64,000 nucleotides of DNA from Methanobacterium sp964452085 (GCA_964452085.1 CAYVKL010000006.1:1-64000), one strand, 5' to 3'; shown: positions 46,463-55,664, counted from the stretch's first letter. Numbers and translations: made by a program. Notes: a model not told the origin generated them from the sequence alone.

Positions 46463-47620
46463 ATGGACTTTTTATGGGTAGAAGAGGGTAAGGTAAGGAT
46501 CAAAATACCCCATTTTGAAAAGGTATCCTCCAGAGCCCCTGTTTTTTATAATCCAGTCATGGAACTCAATAGGGACCTTTCAGTAGCTGCCCTAAAAATG
46601 TATCGGCTTAATCAGAAAGAGGATATTTCTATATGTGATGCCTTTGGAGGGAGTGGTATAAGGGGCATTAGATACTCCAAAGAAATTGAAGGCGTTTCTC
46701 TTGCTGTTGTAAACGACTTAAACCCATTGGCTGTGGAACAAACCCAAGAGAATATTCGAGAAAATGGTTTAACTAATGTGATAGTTTGCAAGGATGATGC
46801 CAATTTGCTACTACGTAAATGTCGGGGTAAATTCCAAGTGGTGGATATTGACCCTTTTGGAACTCCTGCACCATATGTTGAATCTGCTGCTGCCAGTATT
46901 AAGGCGGGAGGAATGATTTGTGTCACTGCCACTGACACTTCTGCCCTTTGCGGAACTTATAGAAAGCCATGTATCAGAAAATATGGTGCTAAACCACTGC
47001 GGAATGAATACTGCCATGAAAATGGTCTCAGAATCCTGGCAGGTTTCCTCTGTCGCACTTTTTCCAAATATAAAAAATGTTTAGATTTCCAATTCACCCA
47101 CAGTACAGAACATTACATGCGTCTCTACGCCCTGGTTGATAAAGGAGCTAAAAATACAGATGAGTCCCTTGAAAACATGGGGTACATAGCTCACTGTCCA
47201 AAATGTCTGAATCGTCAGGTTTTTAAAGGTATGGCACCCAAAATACCATTAAAATGCTCTGAATGTAGTGAAGTATGGAATGTGGCAGGCCCTCTCTGGT
47301 GTGGGGAACTACAAAATTCTGACTTTATTGAGGGGATGATTAATTTAATTCCTGATTTAAATATTAATAGGGAAAATGAAGCCCTTAAATTACTAGAAAA
47401 ATGCCATGATGAGGCTAATTCCCCTCCAACCTTCTATGATATTCACGCTATTTGTCGAAAATTGAAGGTAAGTGCCCCCTCAATGGAAAAAATCATTTCA
47501 GCAATTAAAGAAAGAGAATATTTAGTTTCCAGAACACATTACAATCCCAACGGTGTGAAAACCGATGCTCCATTAAATTTAATAGAAAAAATAATTTTAG
47601 ATATTTTAGATGTTAAATGA
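46463..47620 (+). CDS. trm1: Trm1, tRNA (guanine26-N2)-dimethyltransferase
   Basis: The protein of about 385 residues has the SAM-binding DAFGGSGIRGIRY motif, the catalytic DIDPFGTPAPYVESA segment, and a zinc finger (CPKC ... CSEC) in the C-terminal half. It dimethylates G26 of tRNA. ATG at 46463 is preferred to the TTG one codon earlier; GAGGT lies upstream. Confidence 0.95.
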   Translation: MDFLWVEEGKVRIKIPHFEKVSSRAPVFYNPVMELNRDLSVAALKMYRLNQKEDISICDAFGGSGIRGIRYSKEIEGVSLAVVNDLNPLAVEQTQENIRENGLTNVIVCKDDANLLLRKCRGKFQVVDIDPFGTPAPYVESAAASIKAGGMICVTATDTSALCGTYRKPCIRKYGAKPLRNEYCHENGLRILAGFLCRTFSKYKKCLDFQFTHSTEHYMRLYALVDKGAKNTDESLENMGYIAHCPKCLNRQVFKGMAPKIPLKCSECSEVWNVAGPLWCGELQNSDFIEGMINLIPDLNINRENEALKLLEKCHDEANSPPTFYDIHAICRKLKVSAPSMEKIISAIKEREYLVSRTHYNPNGVKTDAPLNLIEKIILDILDVK

Positions 47621-47667
47621 GATTTCATGATTTTAGATTCATGATTTTCGATATTAGATGTTAAATG
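47606..47667 (+). repeat. Short duplicated segment at the end of trm1
   Basis: TTAGATGTTAAATG occurs at 47606-47619 and 47654-47667, with TCATGATTTT twice between them (47625 and 47639). The first copy covers the last codons and stop of trm1. It looks like a small slippage duplication. The rest of the spacer to 47797 shows nothing else. Confidence 0.5.
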
Positions 47668-47797
47668 TTAATGGCTTCATTATTTTAGTTATTTTAGTAG
47701 GCTCACTCCTAAATCTATTTAAAAAAAAAGCTGGCAACAATCCCTTAAGTGCATTATTAGTGCCTTATTATTAATTTATATGCATTCGTTTCTTATT

Positions 47798-48490
47798 TTA
47801 TCTGTAATCAAGCATGTTATGCGTGTAGTAGTACTGTAATTCAGAACTGTGCTGGAGTTCAAAGTTCCGGTAGGGTAAGCTGATATAAGGGGTAAGCATT
47901 CCAGTTACAACGTAGTAATATGCTGCGAATCTACCGTATTCCTTCCAGGTAATGTAATAGTAAAGTGGTAATCCGCAACCTTGAGAAAATATTGGGTTTC
48001 CAGCTCTAGAGGTTCCATGCCACACCATGGGGATGGGCCCTTCCTGTCCATTTTGATCGGCTAATTTCTGAATATATTTACGGGCATCCTTCCAAGTATT
48101 AAATTCAATCCCATCAGCCTTGAATTTGTATCTTCCATCAGGAGGTCCGTTTAAAGCTAAATTAATGGAATCTGTAAGGTTGGCTGGTTCTGCAGCACCA
48201 GTCCCCTTAGTGTCAATAAAGGCCATTTCTATTATGAGTACATCACCCTCCTTATAGTGCCGATAGTTTGAATCTCCGGCAAAATGAACCACCAAAGCAC
48301 TTTTAGAACCTTTTTCTTTAGCATATTCTGCTAAAAGCTGAGAATGAGGGTGCCCAGGATACATATCAGGATTAGCAAGTTTGACAAAACCTAATCTGCC
48401 AATAGGTTCAAATGGACTCATATAAGTCGAAATAACAAGATAAGCTCCGAATATAGCCAGGACTACCAGGAGTATTACTTGCCATTTCAT
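47798..48490 (-). CDS. Secreted or membrane-anchored protein of unknown function
   Basis: This 230-residue protein starts with a membrane anchor or signal (MKWQVILLVVLAIFGAYLVI). An extracytoplasmic domain rich in Tyr follows, ending YYYTHNMLDYR. Possible functional residues are HPHSQLLAEYAKEKG, VVHFAGDSNYRHYKEGDVL and MVWHGTSRAG. SD AGGTGA precedes the ATG. I recognise no family. It lies alone between trm1 and the DUF4013 genes. Confidence 0.7.
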   Translation of the reverse strand: MKWQVILLVVLAIFGAYLVISTYMSPFEPIGRLGFVKLANPDMYPGHPHSQLLAEYAKEKGSKSALVVHFAGDSNYRHYKEGDVLIIEMAFIDTKGTGAAEPANLTDSINLALNGPPDGRYKFKADGIEFNTWKDARKYIQKLADQNGQEGPIPMVWHGTSRAGNPIFSQGCGLPLYYYITWKEYGRFAAYYYVVTGMLTPYISLPYRNFELQHSSELQYYYTHNMLDYR

Positions 48491-48820
48491 TTATTCACCT
48501 AAAATTAATTTATCTTTGTTATATATAGTTGAAGGATACTTGCCTTATTTTTCTAATCCATATATATTATTATTACTTTTAAAGATTTGTGTTTTCTCCA
48601 TTATTAATGGAAAGATCGTAGAAGAACGGCAACTGAATAAATCCAAAACAGCAGGTATCAATTAACTATTCTTTTACTCGTAGTAATTCCCTTAAAACTG
48701 TTGAATTAATGTTTTTTTAATTTGCTCACATAATTTAATATGCATAAAAATGAAATAATTGAATTGAAAACCTATTAAAATAGGAGAAAAAGTTCCGAAT
48801 TAACATGAGGAGGAATTAAT
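48491..48820. other. 330-bp spacer upstream of the DUF4013 genes
   Basis: AT-rich sequence. A small dyad, CCTATT-AA-AATAGG (48771-48784), lies about 40 bp before the first DUF4013 start. I find no gene, tRNA or longer repeat here. Confidence 0.4.
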
Positions 48821-49510
48821 GTGGATATAGGGTATTTAACATCAGATGCTGTAAAATATCCATCAAATGACTTAAAAAAAGTAATTTTTCTGGGAATATT
48901 AATCTTTATCAGTTTTTTAATTATTCCTGGATTTTTAGCCTTGGGCTATGCTTTTAGATCCTTGAAATGGTCCATAGCAGATGTAAATGAACTTCCTGAT
49001 TTTAATGAATGGGGTGAAATGTTTTTTGATGGAATGAAAGTCTTTCTGGTGCAACTGGCATATTTCATAGTTCCATCTATCATTATACTTGCAAGTATCT
49101 GGGCCTCCATAAGTTCACTGATAACCTTGCAGAATACTGGGAATTTCGTAGATCCTGCTGCAACATTTAGTTTAATGGGTGGGTCAATTATTCTGGGAGT
49201 GATATTAGCAGTTATATTTGGAGTATTCTTTACTATTGCCCTTGCTAACATGGCATATTATGATAGTGAGTTAGCTGCTGCTTTTCGCTTCCGGGAATTA
49301 TTTAACATAATCAATGCAATTGGCTGGGTTGACTTCATAATATGGTATATTATGATGGTCCTCATAGGATTTGGAATTGGATTTTTAGCAGTCCTTCTAG
49401 GATTCATACCGATTATAGGCTGGGCGTTGATTATATTAATCCTTTACCCTTACTTATACTTATTATACGCCCGAGCTTTAGGGCTTTTATTCATTTCAGG
49501 GTTCGAATGA
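48821..49510 (+). CDS. DUF4013 family membrane protein, copy 1
   Basis: The 229-residue product has about 5-6 helices. It carries the DUF4013 pattern: an N-terminal segment with YPSND(L/W)KK, a cytoplasmic loop ELPDFNEWGEMFFDGMKVF, and ANMAYYDSELAAAFRF(RE) before the last helices. Function is not known. The start is GTG with SD GAGGA. It is the first of three tandem paralogues and the most diverged. Confidence 0.88.
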   Translation: MDIGYLTSDAVKYPSNDLKKVIFLGILIFISFLIIPGFLALGYAFRSLKWSIADVNELPDFNEWGEMFFDGMKVFLVQLAYFIVPSIIILASIWASISSLITLQNTGNFVDPAATFSLMGGSIILGVILAVIFGVFFTIALANMAYYDSELAAAFRFRELFNIINAIGWVDFIIWYIMMVLIGFGIGFLAVLLGFIPIIGWALIILILYPYLYLLYARALGLLFISGFE

Positions 49511-49646
49511 CATTAAAATGAAAATATTTTTTTGGTTATTTAATTCACTTTATATGATATTTATTACATAAATAGTGAAAAAAGCACGTCATCTTTTTAT
49601 AATAAAAAGGATATACTAAAATCCATCCAAAACGGAGGTAAAAAAC

Positions 49647-50327
49647 ATGGAAATTGGAGAAATTATATCGGATTCCCTTAGTTACCCATCGCAAGATTGG
49701 AAAAAAGTATTGATATTTGGAATTTTATTCCTCTTAAGCATATTAATTATTCCTGCATTTCTGGTAATGGGTTACTTTTTCAGAATTTTAAAAGGTTCCA
49801 TTGCTGGTTTTGATGAACTCCCTGACTTTGATGAATGGGGAGAAATGTTCATAGACGGTTTAAAACTTTTTGTTGTACAGTTTGTATATTTCTTGATTCC
49901 ATTCATAGTAATAATGCTTGGAATATGGGCTTCAATCGCTTCCATTTCAACTGGAACCGCTGATCCTGGCGTTTTCATAGGATTAATAGGTGTTACAACC
50001 CTTATTGGGGTCGTTTTAGCTATCTTATTTGGATTAATAGCTAGCATCGCCATCGCAAATATGGCCTTGAATAATGGTGAACTCGGAGCAGCTTTCAGAT
50101 TCGGCGAAATCATGGAAAAAATATCCATGATTGGCTGGGGAAAATACATAATTTGGTATATAGTAATGATTGTGATTGGATTTATTGGCGGAATAATTGC
50201 CAGTGCCCTGAACATAATACCCCTAATAGGTACAATCATTGCACTTCTAGTTGTTTACCCGTACTTGTACATGTTCTCCGCAAGATCTCTGGCTTTACTC
50301 TTCGCATCCAGCGTTGAATATGAATAA
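49647..50327 (+). CDS. DUF4013 family membrane protein, copy 2
   Basis: The 226-residue paralogue begins MEIGEIISDSLSYPSQDWKK and carries ELPDFDEWGEMFIDGLKLF and ANMALNNGELGAAFRF. It has a 136-bp spacer with its own TATA-like element (TTTATAATAAAAAGG, ~49598-49612) and an SD (GGAGGT), so it may be transcribed independently. Confidence 0.88.
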   Translation: MEIGEIISDSLSYPSQDWKKVLIFGILFLLSILIIPAFLVMGYFFRILKGSIAGFDELPDFDEWGEMFIDGLKLFVVQFVYFLIPFIVIMLGIWASIASISTGTADPGVFIGLIGVTTLIGVVLAILFGLIASIAIANMALNNGELGAAFRFGEIMEKISMIGWGKYIIWYIVMIVIGFIGGIIASALNIIPLIGTIIALLVVYPYLYMFSARSLALLFASSVEYE

Positions 50328-50501
50328 ACACTAGGAATATTAATTAATTTTTTTCTCTTTTTTTGTTTTTTTCACAATATTATTTCTAATGATTTGAATA
50401 ATACAATAAAATTCATTCAGTTAGGGACTAAAAGTGGAACCTTATTATAAGTGAATAGCAGATAAATAACAATATTAAATTAATTAAATGGAGGTAAAAA
50501 A

Positions 50502-51197
50502 ATGGAAATTGGAGAAATTATATCCGACTCTGTGAAGTACCCGTCATCTGACTGGACAAAAATAATTATTTTAGCAGTAATTCTTCTGATACCAATCGTA
50601 AACTTCATTGGACTGGGTTACATTCTACGAATCATTAAAGCAACCCTGGCAGGAATAGATGATCTGCCTGACTTTGATGAAGTAGGAGACATGTTCATTG
50701 ATGGTTTAAAAGTACTAGTTGTGGGAATTGTATACGCCATCCCTATATGGATAATTGCAACCATTATTGGTTTTATTCTTGCTGCCATATTCCCAGCAAC
50801 AACATCTTATTACACCAGTACAGATGCAACCGCCCTAATCGGTGGGATGATAGCTTCCTATGCCGTAATATTCATAATAGCACTTATTGTAGGCTTAATA
50901 GAGATTATAGCCATAGCCAACATGGCCTATTATGATGGTGATCTGGGAGCAGCATTCCGCTTCAGCGATATCTTAAACTACATATCCACAATTGGCTGGG
51001 GAAAATACATAATCGTCTACATAATCATTGCATTAATAGGCTCCATAATAGCCATATTAGCCATGTTTGTAGGAGTATTACTACTCTTCGTAGGTGTATT
51101 CATTACCTTACCACTGGCAATGTCCTATATCTACATGTTTGGATCCCGTGCCATTGCAATGTTATTTGCAGATGCATTAGCCGAAACCCCTGCATAA
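50502..51197 (+). CDS. DUF4013 family membrane protein, copy 3
   Basis: The 231-residue paralogue is closest to copy 2 at the N-terminus (MEIGEIISDSVKYPSSDW). It has DLPDFDEVGDMFIDGLKVL and ANMAYYDGDLGAAFRF, so the Trp of EWGEM is lost. It has its own SD (GGAGGT) and a TATA-like CTTATTATAAG near 50440-50451. A T-rich run follows the stop. Confidence 0.88.
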   Translation: MEIGEIISDSVKYPSSDWTKIIILAVILLIPIVNFIGLGYILRIIKATLAGIDDLPDFDEVGDMFIDGLKVLVVGIVYAIPIWIIATIIGFILAAIFPATTSYYTSTDATALIGGMIASYAVIFIIALIVGLIEIIAIANMAYYDGDLGAAFRFSDILNYISTIGWGKYIIVYIIIALIGSIIAILAMFVGVLLLFVGVFITLPLAMSYIYMFGSRAIAMLFADALAETPA

Positions 51198-51373
51198 AAA
51201 AAAAATCAACCCTTTTTTTATTTTTTTTCTTATTTATTTTATTAAATGATTAATTACTATCCAATACAAGTCTCAAATTAAGCCATTTCTCTATTTAATA
51301 AGCTTATTGGATATTATTTCAATTTTAAAAAAAAAATTAAAAAGGGGAAAAAATTAACCCCAAAATTTTGATT

Positions 51374-53236
51374 CTATAGTCCAGTCAGTCTCAAACCGGT
51401 TATCGTTGCCGTGTCACTGTTTAAGGCACGTAAGTCGTCAGGTGCAAATTTACGTATGTCATCATGCCCTGCCAGTTGTGCCAGCATTTTGGTTTCCTCG
51501 GTCATGGATTTAATATAATTAGCCACTCGCATAGCAGCCAGATCCACATCTAATCGTTCACAGAGCAATGGATCCTGAGTGGCAACCCCTACAGGACATT
51601 TACCTGTGTAACACATACGACAGGCACGACATCCCATGGCAATCATGGCCCCAGTTCCAATATAAACTGCATCTGCACCTAAAGCCATGGATTTAGCCAC
51701 ATCAGCACCACTCCTTATTCCACCAGTGATGATGAGATCCACCGTGTCCTTCATTCCAATTTCTTCCAGCCCGTGAACTGCTTCCATCAAAGCAGCCAGG
51801 GTGGGAATTCCGGTGTGTTCAATTACCACTTCGGGTGCAGCCCCAGTACCTCCTTCCATACCATCTACTGATATCACATCGGCACCTGCTTCTGCAACCA
51901 GTTGAACATCATCTTTCACCCTTCCAGGACCTAATTTAACTACAATTGGCACTTGCCAGTCAGTGACCTCACGGATAAGTTCAATGTGTTTATCCAGATC
52001 TCCCGGCCTGGTGGCATCTAAAAAGCGTGCTGGACTGAGTGCATCAGTTCCCAGAGGTATTCCTCTGATTTCAGCTACTTTGGGACTTACTTTTTCAGCA
52101 AGGAGGTGCCCTCCCATCCCCGGTTTGGCCCCCTGCCCTATTTTAACTTCAATGGCATCCCCTACATTTAGATAGTCCGCTGAAACTCCGAAACGGCCTG
52201 AAGAATACTGCACCATTAATTTATCCGAATATTCCCTCTCTTTGGGGAGCATTCCTCCTTCGCCTGTGTTGGCGCAGGATCCTACCAGTGCGGTTCCTTT
52301 GGCCATTGCCAGTTTACACTCCTCTGATAAGGCTCCGAATGACATTCCTGCAATTAGAACCGGTGTTTCAAGTTCCAATGGATTTTCCGCATAACGAGTA
52401 CCTAAAACCACTTTAGTGTTACAGGCCTCCCTGTATTTGTCCACAGGGGCTACTGAAGCCTGACCTGGCAAAATTATAATGTCATCCAGATTGGGAAGTC
52501 TTCTTTCTGTACCAAAACCCCTTAAAACATATTTACCTGCCTTGGAGGTGTAACGAATATCAGCAATGGTTCTTGGATCCCATATACTCCCTGCTCCTGT
52601 TGGTATCAGTACAGGGCAAGCAGCAGTACATGAACCACACATTATACATCTACTTTTATCTATTTCTGCGTGGCTGTCCACAATTTCAATGGCGTCGGTG
52701 GGACACACAATTTCACAGGTTCCACAAAAGACACATAATCCTTCAGTTGACACAGCTAATTGTCCAGAGGGGGATAAAGGCCTAGGAGCACTTGATCCGA
52801 CTGAGTTATCCATTTCGAAATTCTGTTGCAATCCTGTGGCAAATTCTTTTACATCCACCACACTCAAACAGCCTTCTTCACAGGCTTTTACACATTTAGG
52901 AGTTTCATCACCAGAATTCATGCACTGCTGTTCACATTTTAGCATCTCATCTTCAGTGTAAGTTATGCTACCAATGGGGCACATGAGCATACACAGTCGG
53001 CAGCCAACACAGAGGTCCTGGTTGATTTTAACCACATCACCATCACGATAGATTGCATCTCTAAAACATCCGCGGAGACATGATGGATTAATACACTGCT
53101 GACATACAATAGTCTGATAGCCCTCGGTCATCTTATGCAGGAATATCCCACTTTCATCATTGACTGATACGCAGGCTTCAATACAATCATTGCACCCATC
53201 ACATTTTTCAGGATCAGTCAAAAGTATCTGTTTCAT
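51374..53236 (-). CDS. Glutamate synthase, FMN/synthase domain with N-terminal ferredoxin clusters
   Basis: This 620-residue protein is the archaeal split glutamate synthase. Residues 1-215 hold ferredoxin motifs (CDGCNDCIEAC, CQQCINPSCLRGC, CVGCRLCMLMC, CVFCGTCEIVC, CIMCGSCTAAC). A GltB-like FMN barrel follows (ETPVLIAGMSFGALSEE, SGRFGVSADYL, KIGQGAKPGMGGHL, VDGMEGGTGAAP), with CRACRMCYTGKCPVG near the C-terminus. It makes glutamate from 2-oxoglutarate and glutamine-derived ammonia. The glutaminase-domain gene is not in the window. It overlaps the upstream gene by ATGA. Confidence 0.92.
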   Translation of the reverse strand: MKQILLTDPEKCDGCNDCIEACVSVNDESGIFLHKMTEGYQTIVCQQCINPSCLRGCFRDAIYRDGDVVKINQDLCVGCRLCMLMCPIGSITYTEDEMLKCEQQCMNSGDETPKCVKACEEGCLSVVDVKEFATGLQQNFEMDNSVGSSAPRPLSPSGQLAVSTEGLCVFCGTCEIVCPTDAIEIVDSHAEIDKSRCIMCGSCTAACPVLIPTGAGSIWDPRTIADIRYTSKAGKYVLRGFGTERRLPNLDDIIILPGQASVAPVDKYREACNTKVVLGTRYAENPLELETPVLIAGMSFGALSEECKLAMAKGTALVGSCANTGEGGMLPKEREYSDKLMVQYSSGRFGVSADYLNVGDAIEVKIGQGAKPGMGGHLLAEKVSPKVAEIRGIPLGTDALSPARFLDATRPGDLDKHIELIREVTDWQVPIVVKLGPGRVKDDVQLVAEAGADVISVDGMEGGTGAAPEVVIEHTGIPTLAALMEAVHGLEEIGMKDTVDLIITGGIRSGADVAKSMALGADAVYIGTGAMIAMGCRACRMCYTGKCPVGVATQDPLLCERLDVDLAAMRVANYIKSMTEETKMLAQLAGHDDIRKFAPDDLRALNSDTATITGLRLTGL

Positions 53237-53970
53237 TTGGAGGCCTCCTCTTTACCATAGAAAGGTCTTAACTCCTGTGGTCCGAGCTTAATAAAATCTT
53301 CTGCATTGGCATCTATGCTGTACTTTTTAAAGATACCTGAAAGTTTTTGTTTGTCCTCTAAATTCAGTTCATTTACCGCTGCATTGGTCCCGGTCTGGTA
53401 ATTTCCAGCCACGTAGATGTTTCCTCCGATCATCCAGTCACCGGTATCTTCCCCTGCATCTCCAGTTACGATTATATCTCCACTGAGCATGTAAAGTCCA
53501 GCAAGTTTTCCCATGTTTCCATTTATAACCAAAGTGCCGCCTTTATTAAGTTGGCCCACAGCATCTCCAGCATCTCCATAAACAATGATGTTACCATTGT
53601 ATGTTCCGAATCCAACACCGTCTTCGGCTGATCCTTTTACAATGATCTCACCAGAGGTCATGTTATCCCCTACATAGCGACCAACGTTTCCTTCTATTTC
53701 AATTGAGGCTCCATTATTGAGTGCAGCTACAAAATCTCCCACGTCTCCTTTTAAGGTGATTTCTGATCCTGGGCCTAGGCCTACTGCTATTGAATCCAGT
53801 TTTCCAGGATTTTCCAGAACAATATTTTTTTTATCTTCAGATAAGGCTTTTTTTATTTCAACGTTCAACTGTCGGGTGGTATAGTCATTTGCTTTTATTA
53901 TGGCTTGCGATGTACTCGTTCCAATTCCCCCTAATGTATTATGAAATCTTTGAGGGTAATCAAGCAACAT
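53233..53970 (-). CDS. Glutamate synthase GXGXG (GltB C-terminal) domain protein
   Basis: The 245-residue protein is the right-handed beta-helix domain that in bacteria ends GltB: repeated GxxGxxxG-type turns (IEGNVGRYVGDNM, VGFGTYNGNI, GDAGDAVGQLNKGG, DAGEDTGDWM). The helix of such domains helps transfer ammonia and fix the FMN domain. It is the first gene of the glt pair. The regulator at 54056 diverges from it. Confidence 0.92.
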   Translation of the reverse strand: MLLDYPQRFHNTLGGIGTSTSQAIIKANDYTTRQLNVEIKKALSEDKKNIVLENPGKLDSIAVGLGPGSEITLKGDVGDFVAALNNGASIEIEGNVGRYVGDNMTSGEIIVKGSAEDGVGFGTYNGNIIVYGDAGDAVGQLNKGGTLVINGNMGKLAGLYMLSGDIIVTGDAGEDTGDWMIGGNIYVAGNYQTGTNAAVNELNLEDKQKLSGIFKKYSIDANAEDFIKLGPQELRPFYGKEEASK

Positions 53971-54055
53971 ACCGTATATACTTTACTTTCTGTATAACTT
54001 TTAGAGTATACAGTTATATAATAAAATGAGACAATATTCATTGGAAGGTAATTTT
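53971..54055. promoter_or_regulatory. Divergent glt/regulator promoter with inverted repeat
   Basis: The 85-bp spacer has an inverted repeat, CTGTATA (53990-53996), 10 bp, TATACAG (54007-54013), and further GTATAC/TATATA elements. A plus-strand TATATAATA lies at about 54015-54023. It could be the target of the divergent winged-helix regulator. Confidence 0.5.
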
Positions 54056-54604
54056 ATGAAAACCCTGATCACTAATTTAAGGGGACAGTGCTTGTTCAAT
54101 GTCTCCATGAAAACCCAAACAGAAGGATTAATTAGCCTACATTACGGCAAACACCGTAAAACCGAATTGGACTCATTTCTGAAAGGAGGGGAAATTAGGA
54201 TAGATACAGAAGACCCTCATGATGCATTAAATAGAATCTTAGAAATTATTCGAGGAGCTAAAATTCACGGTGACGTTTACGTTGCTTATGGATCGGGAGA
54301 TATAGGTCCTCTTTTAAATTTTGCAGCCAATAAAGAAGGAGTAGAAGGAATTTTCACCTGCTTTGGGGAAAAAGTAATAAGGTTGCCCCTATTACAGTTG
54401 AAAATTTCCGAAACCCGCCTAAAAATAATGAAATTATTAACTAGTAAAGACTTAACTGCTGTCCAAATTGGTAAAGAAGTTGGAATATCCAGGGCAATGG
54501 TTTACAAACATTTGAATGGACTTATTGAAATGGGAATGGTAAAAAGATCCAATTCCATGGAAAAATACAGTATAACTAATGCCGGAACTTTGGCCATGTG
54601 CTGA
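54056..54604 (+). CDS. Winged-helix regulator divergent from glutamate synthase
   Basis: The protein of about 182 residues has a novel-looking N-terminal domain (GLISLHYGKHRKTEL, YVAYGSGDIGPLLNFAANKEGVEG) and a C-terminal winged helix (LTAVQIGKEVGISRAMVYKHLNGLIEMGMVKRS). The N-terminal half could sense a small molecule. The start is the ATG at 54056 with SD GGAAGGT; an in-frame ATG at 54026 lies inside the promoter. Control of the adjacent glt genes is likely from position but not shown. Confidence 0.8.
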   Translation: MKTLITNLRGQCLFNVSMKTQTEGLISLHYGKHRKTELDSFLKGGEIRIDTEDPHDALNRILEIIRGAKIHGDVYVAYGSGDIGPLLNFAANKEGVEGIFTCFGEKVIRLPLLQLKISETRLKIMKLLTSKDLTAVQIGKEVGISRAMVYKHLNGLIEMGMVKRSNSMEKYSITNAGTLAMC

Positions 54605-54652
54605 TGTGATTTACCAAAATAGTACTATCATTTAAGTAAAGGAGATATTGAG

Positions 54653-54682
54653 AGATTATAAAATTGCAGATTATAAAATTGC
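54653..54682 (+). repeat. Perfect 15-bp tandem duplication
   Basis: AGATTATAAAATTGC occurs twice head to tail at 54653-54667 and 54668-54682. Each copy contains a TATA-like core. No plus-strand gene starts close by, except a weak one at 54801 that I reject. Confidence 0.6.
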
Positions 54683-54831
54683 ATTGAACAATGATCCAAA
54701 AAAACATGAAAAAACTGATAAAGGGTAAAATAATAATAAAATAAAGTATATATCTATACCCCAGATATTACCTCTTCATAAAATTACTTAAGGGTTTATC
54801 ATGACCTACGCAAACAAAGGCAATGAAACTA

Positions 54832-55053
54832 TTACTCCATGGGATACTCAATACGCAGCTTATAACTGGCCTTATCGCTTAAAAGCACAGTTCCGGGGAC
54901 AAAATAGTCTTCGAACTTTTGAACCTTCTTCACCATACAAGGCTCAAAATCTATCTTCTTGGTGTAAGATCGGCATTCATCATCATCAATCATACCCTTC
55001 TTCACCAGCTCTATATATCTCATTTTTATGGTTTCTTCGCTCAATAAACCCAT
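54832..55053 (-). CDS. Small conserved-looking protein of unknown function (73 aa)
   Basis: Reading from the ATG at 55053 gives 73 residues (MGLLSEETIKMRYIELVKKG at the N-terminus), charged and soluble, with two Cys (DDDECRSY, FEPCMV). A near-perfect SD, AGGTGATC, lies directly before the ATG, and a TATA-like AAATATAAG lies near 55082-55092. The opposite strand has a 112-codon frame without a good SD and with an odd composition. The gene faces away from the Lrp gene. No family recognised. Confidence 0.7.
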   Translation of the reverse strand: MGLLSEETIKMRYIELVKKGMIDDDECRSYTKKIDFEPCMVKKVQKFEDYFVPGTVLLSDKASYKLRIEYPME

Positions 55054-55181
55054 CTGATCACCTAATACTACCTTGTACAAACTTATATTTAAATTATTTG
55101 CAACGATATATGAAAAATATACAATTATTCTTAGTTTAATCCAGAGAATTATGAACATTGTTTATATATGTGGTGAGTGAA

Positions 55182-55664
55182 ATGAAAGAAGATGAAAAAC
55201 AGAATGAAATAGTGGATATTGACGAAATTGACCGCAAAATCATTAGTTTGTTCAACGAAGACGGGAGAATGTCTTATAGAAAAATTGCCAAACGTTTGGA
55301 TGTTTCCATTGGGACTGTCCATAATCGTATGGAAAAACTCACCCAAAAGGGAGTAATTCAAAAATTCGCACCAGTAATTGATCACAGTAAACTCGGCTAC
55401 AACCTCACCACCATCATTGGAGTAAGAGTCAAAGGAGGAGTTCTGGAAAACTGGGAGGACCGCACCGCTTACCACAAAAACGTGCTTTGCATGTATGATG
55501 TTACCGGAGAATTCGATGCAATACTTGTTGCTAGATTTAAAGACACCAGCGAACTTGATCAGTTCATAAAAGGTTTACTTAAAGAACCAGATGTTCAACG
55601 AACCTACACTCAAACCGTGCTGAACATTGTAAAAGAAGATCTTAGTTCAAGCAAAATGTTTTAA
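55182..55664 (+). CDS. Lrp/AsnC-family transcriptional regulator
   Basis: From the ATG at 55182 the protein has 160 residues: an N-terminal HTH (DIDEIDRKIISLFNEDGRMS, KIAKRLDVSIGTVHNRMEKL) and a C-terminal RAM ligand-binding domain (GYNLTTIIGVRVKGG, CMYDVTGEFDAILVA, LDQFIKGLLKEPDVQRTYTQ). SD GGTGA lies 5 nt before the start; in-frame TTG and GTG upstream are less likely. Such regulators usually respond to amino acids; possible targets include the glt genes nearby. Confidence 0.9.
   Translation: MKEDEKQNEIVDIDEIDRKIISLFNEDGRMSYRKIAKRLDVSIGTVHNRMEKLTQKGVIQKFAPVIDHSKLGYNLTTIIGVRVKGGVLENWEDRTAYHKNVLCMYDVTGEFDAILVARFKDTSELDQFIKGLLKEPDVQRTYTQTVLNIVKEDLSSSKMF

Noticed and set aside
54801..55139. 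112-codon plus-strand frame overlapping the 73-aa minus-strand gene
   Set aside because: Weak SD and unusual composition rich in Ser, Pro, Trp and His; the minus-strand frame has a far better ribosome site and normal codon use. A transcript here is still possible, see findings.
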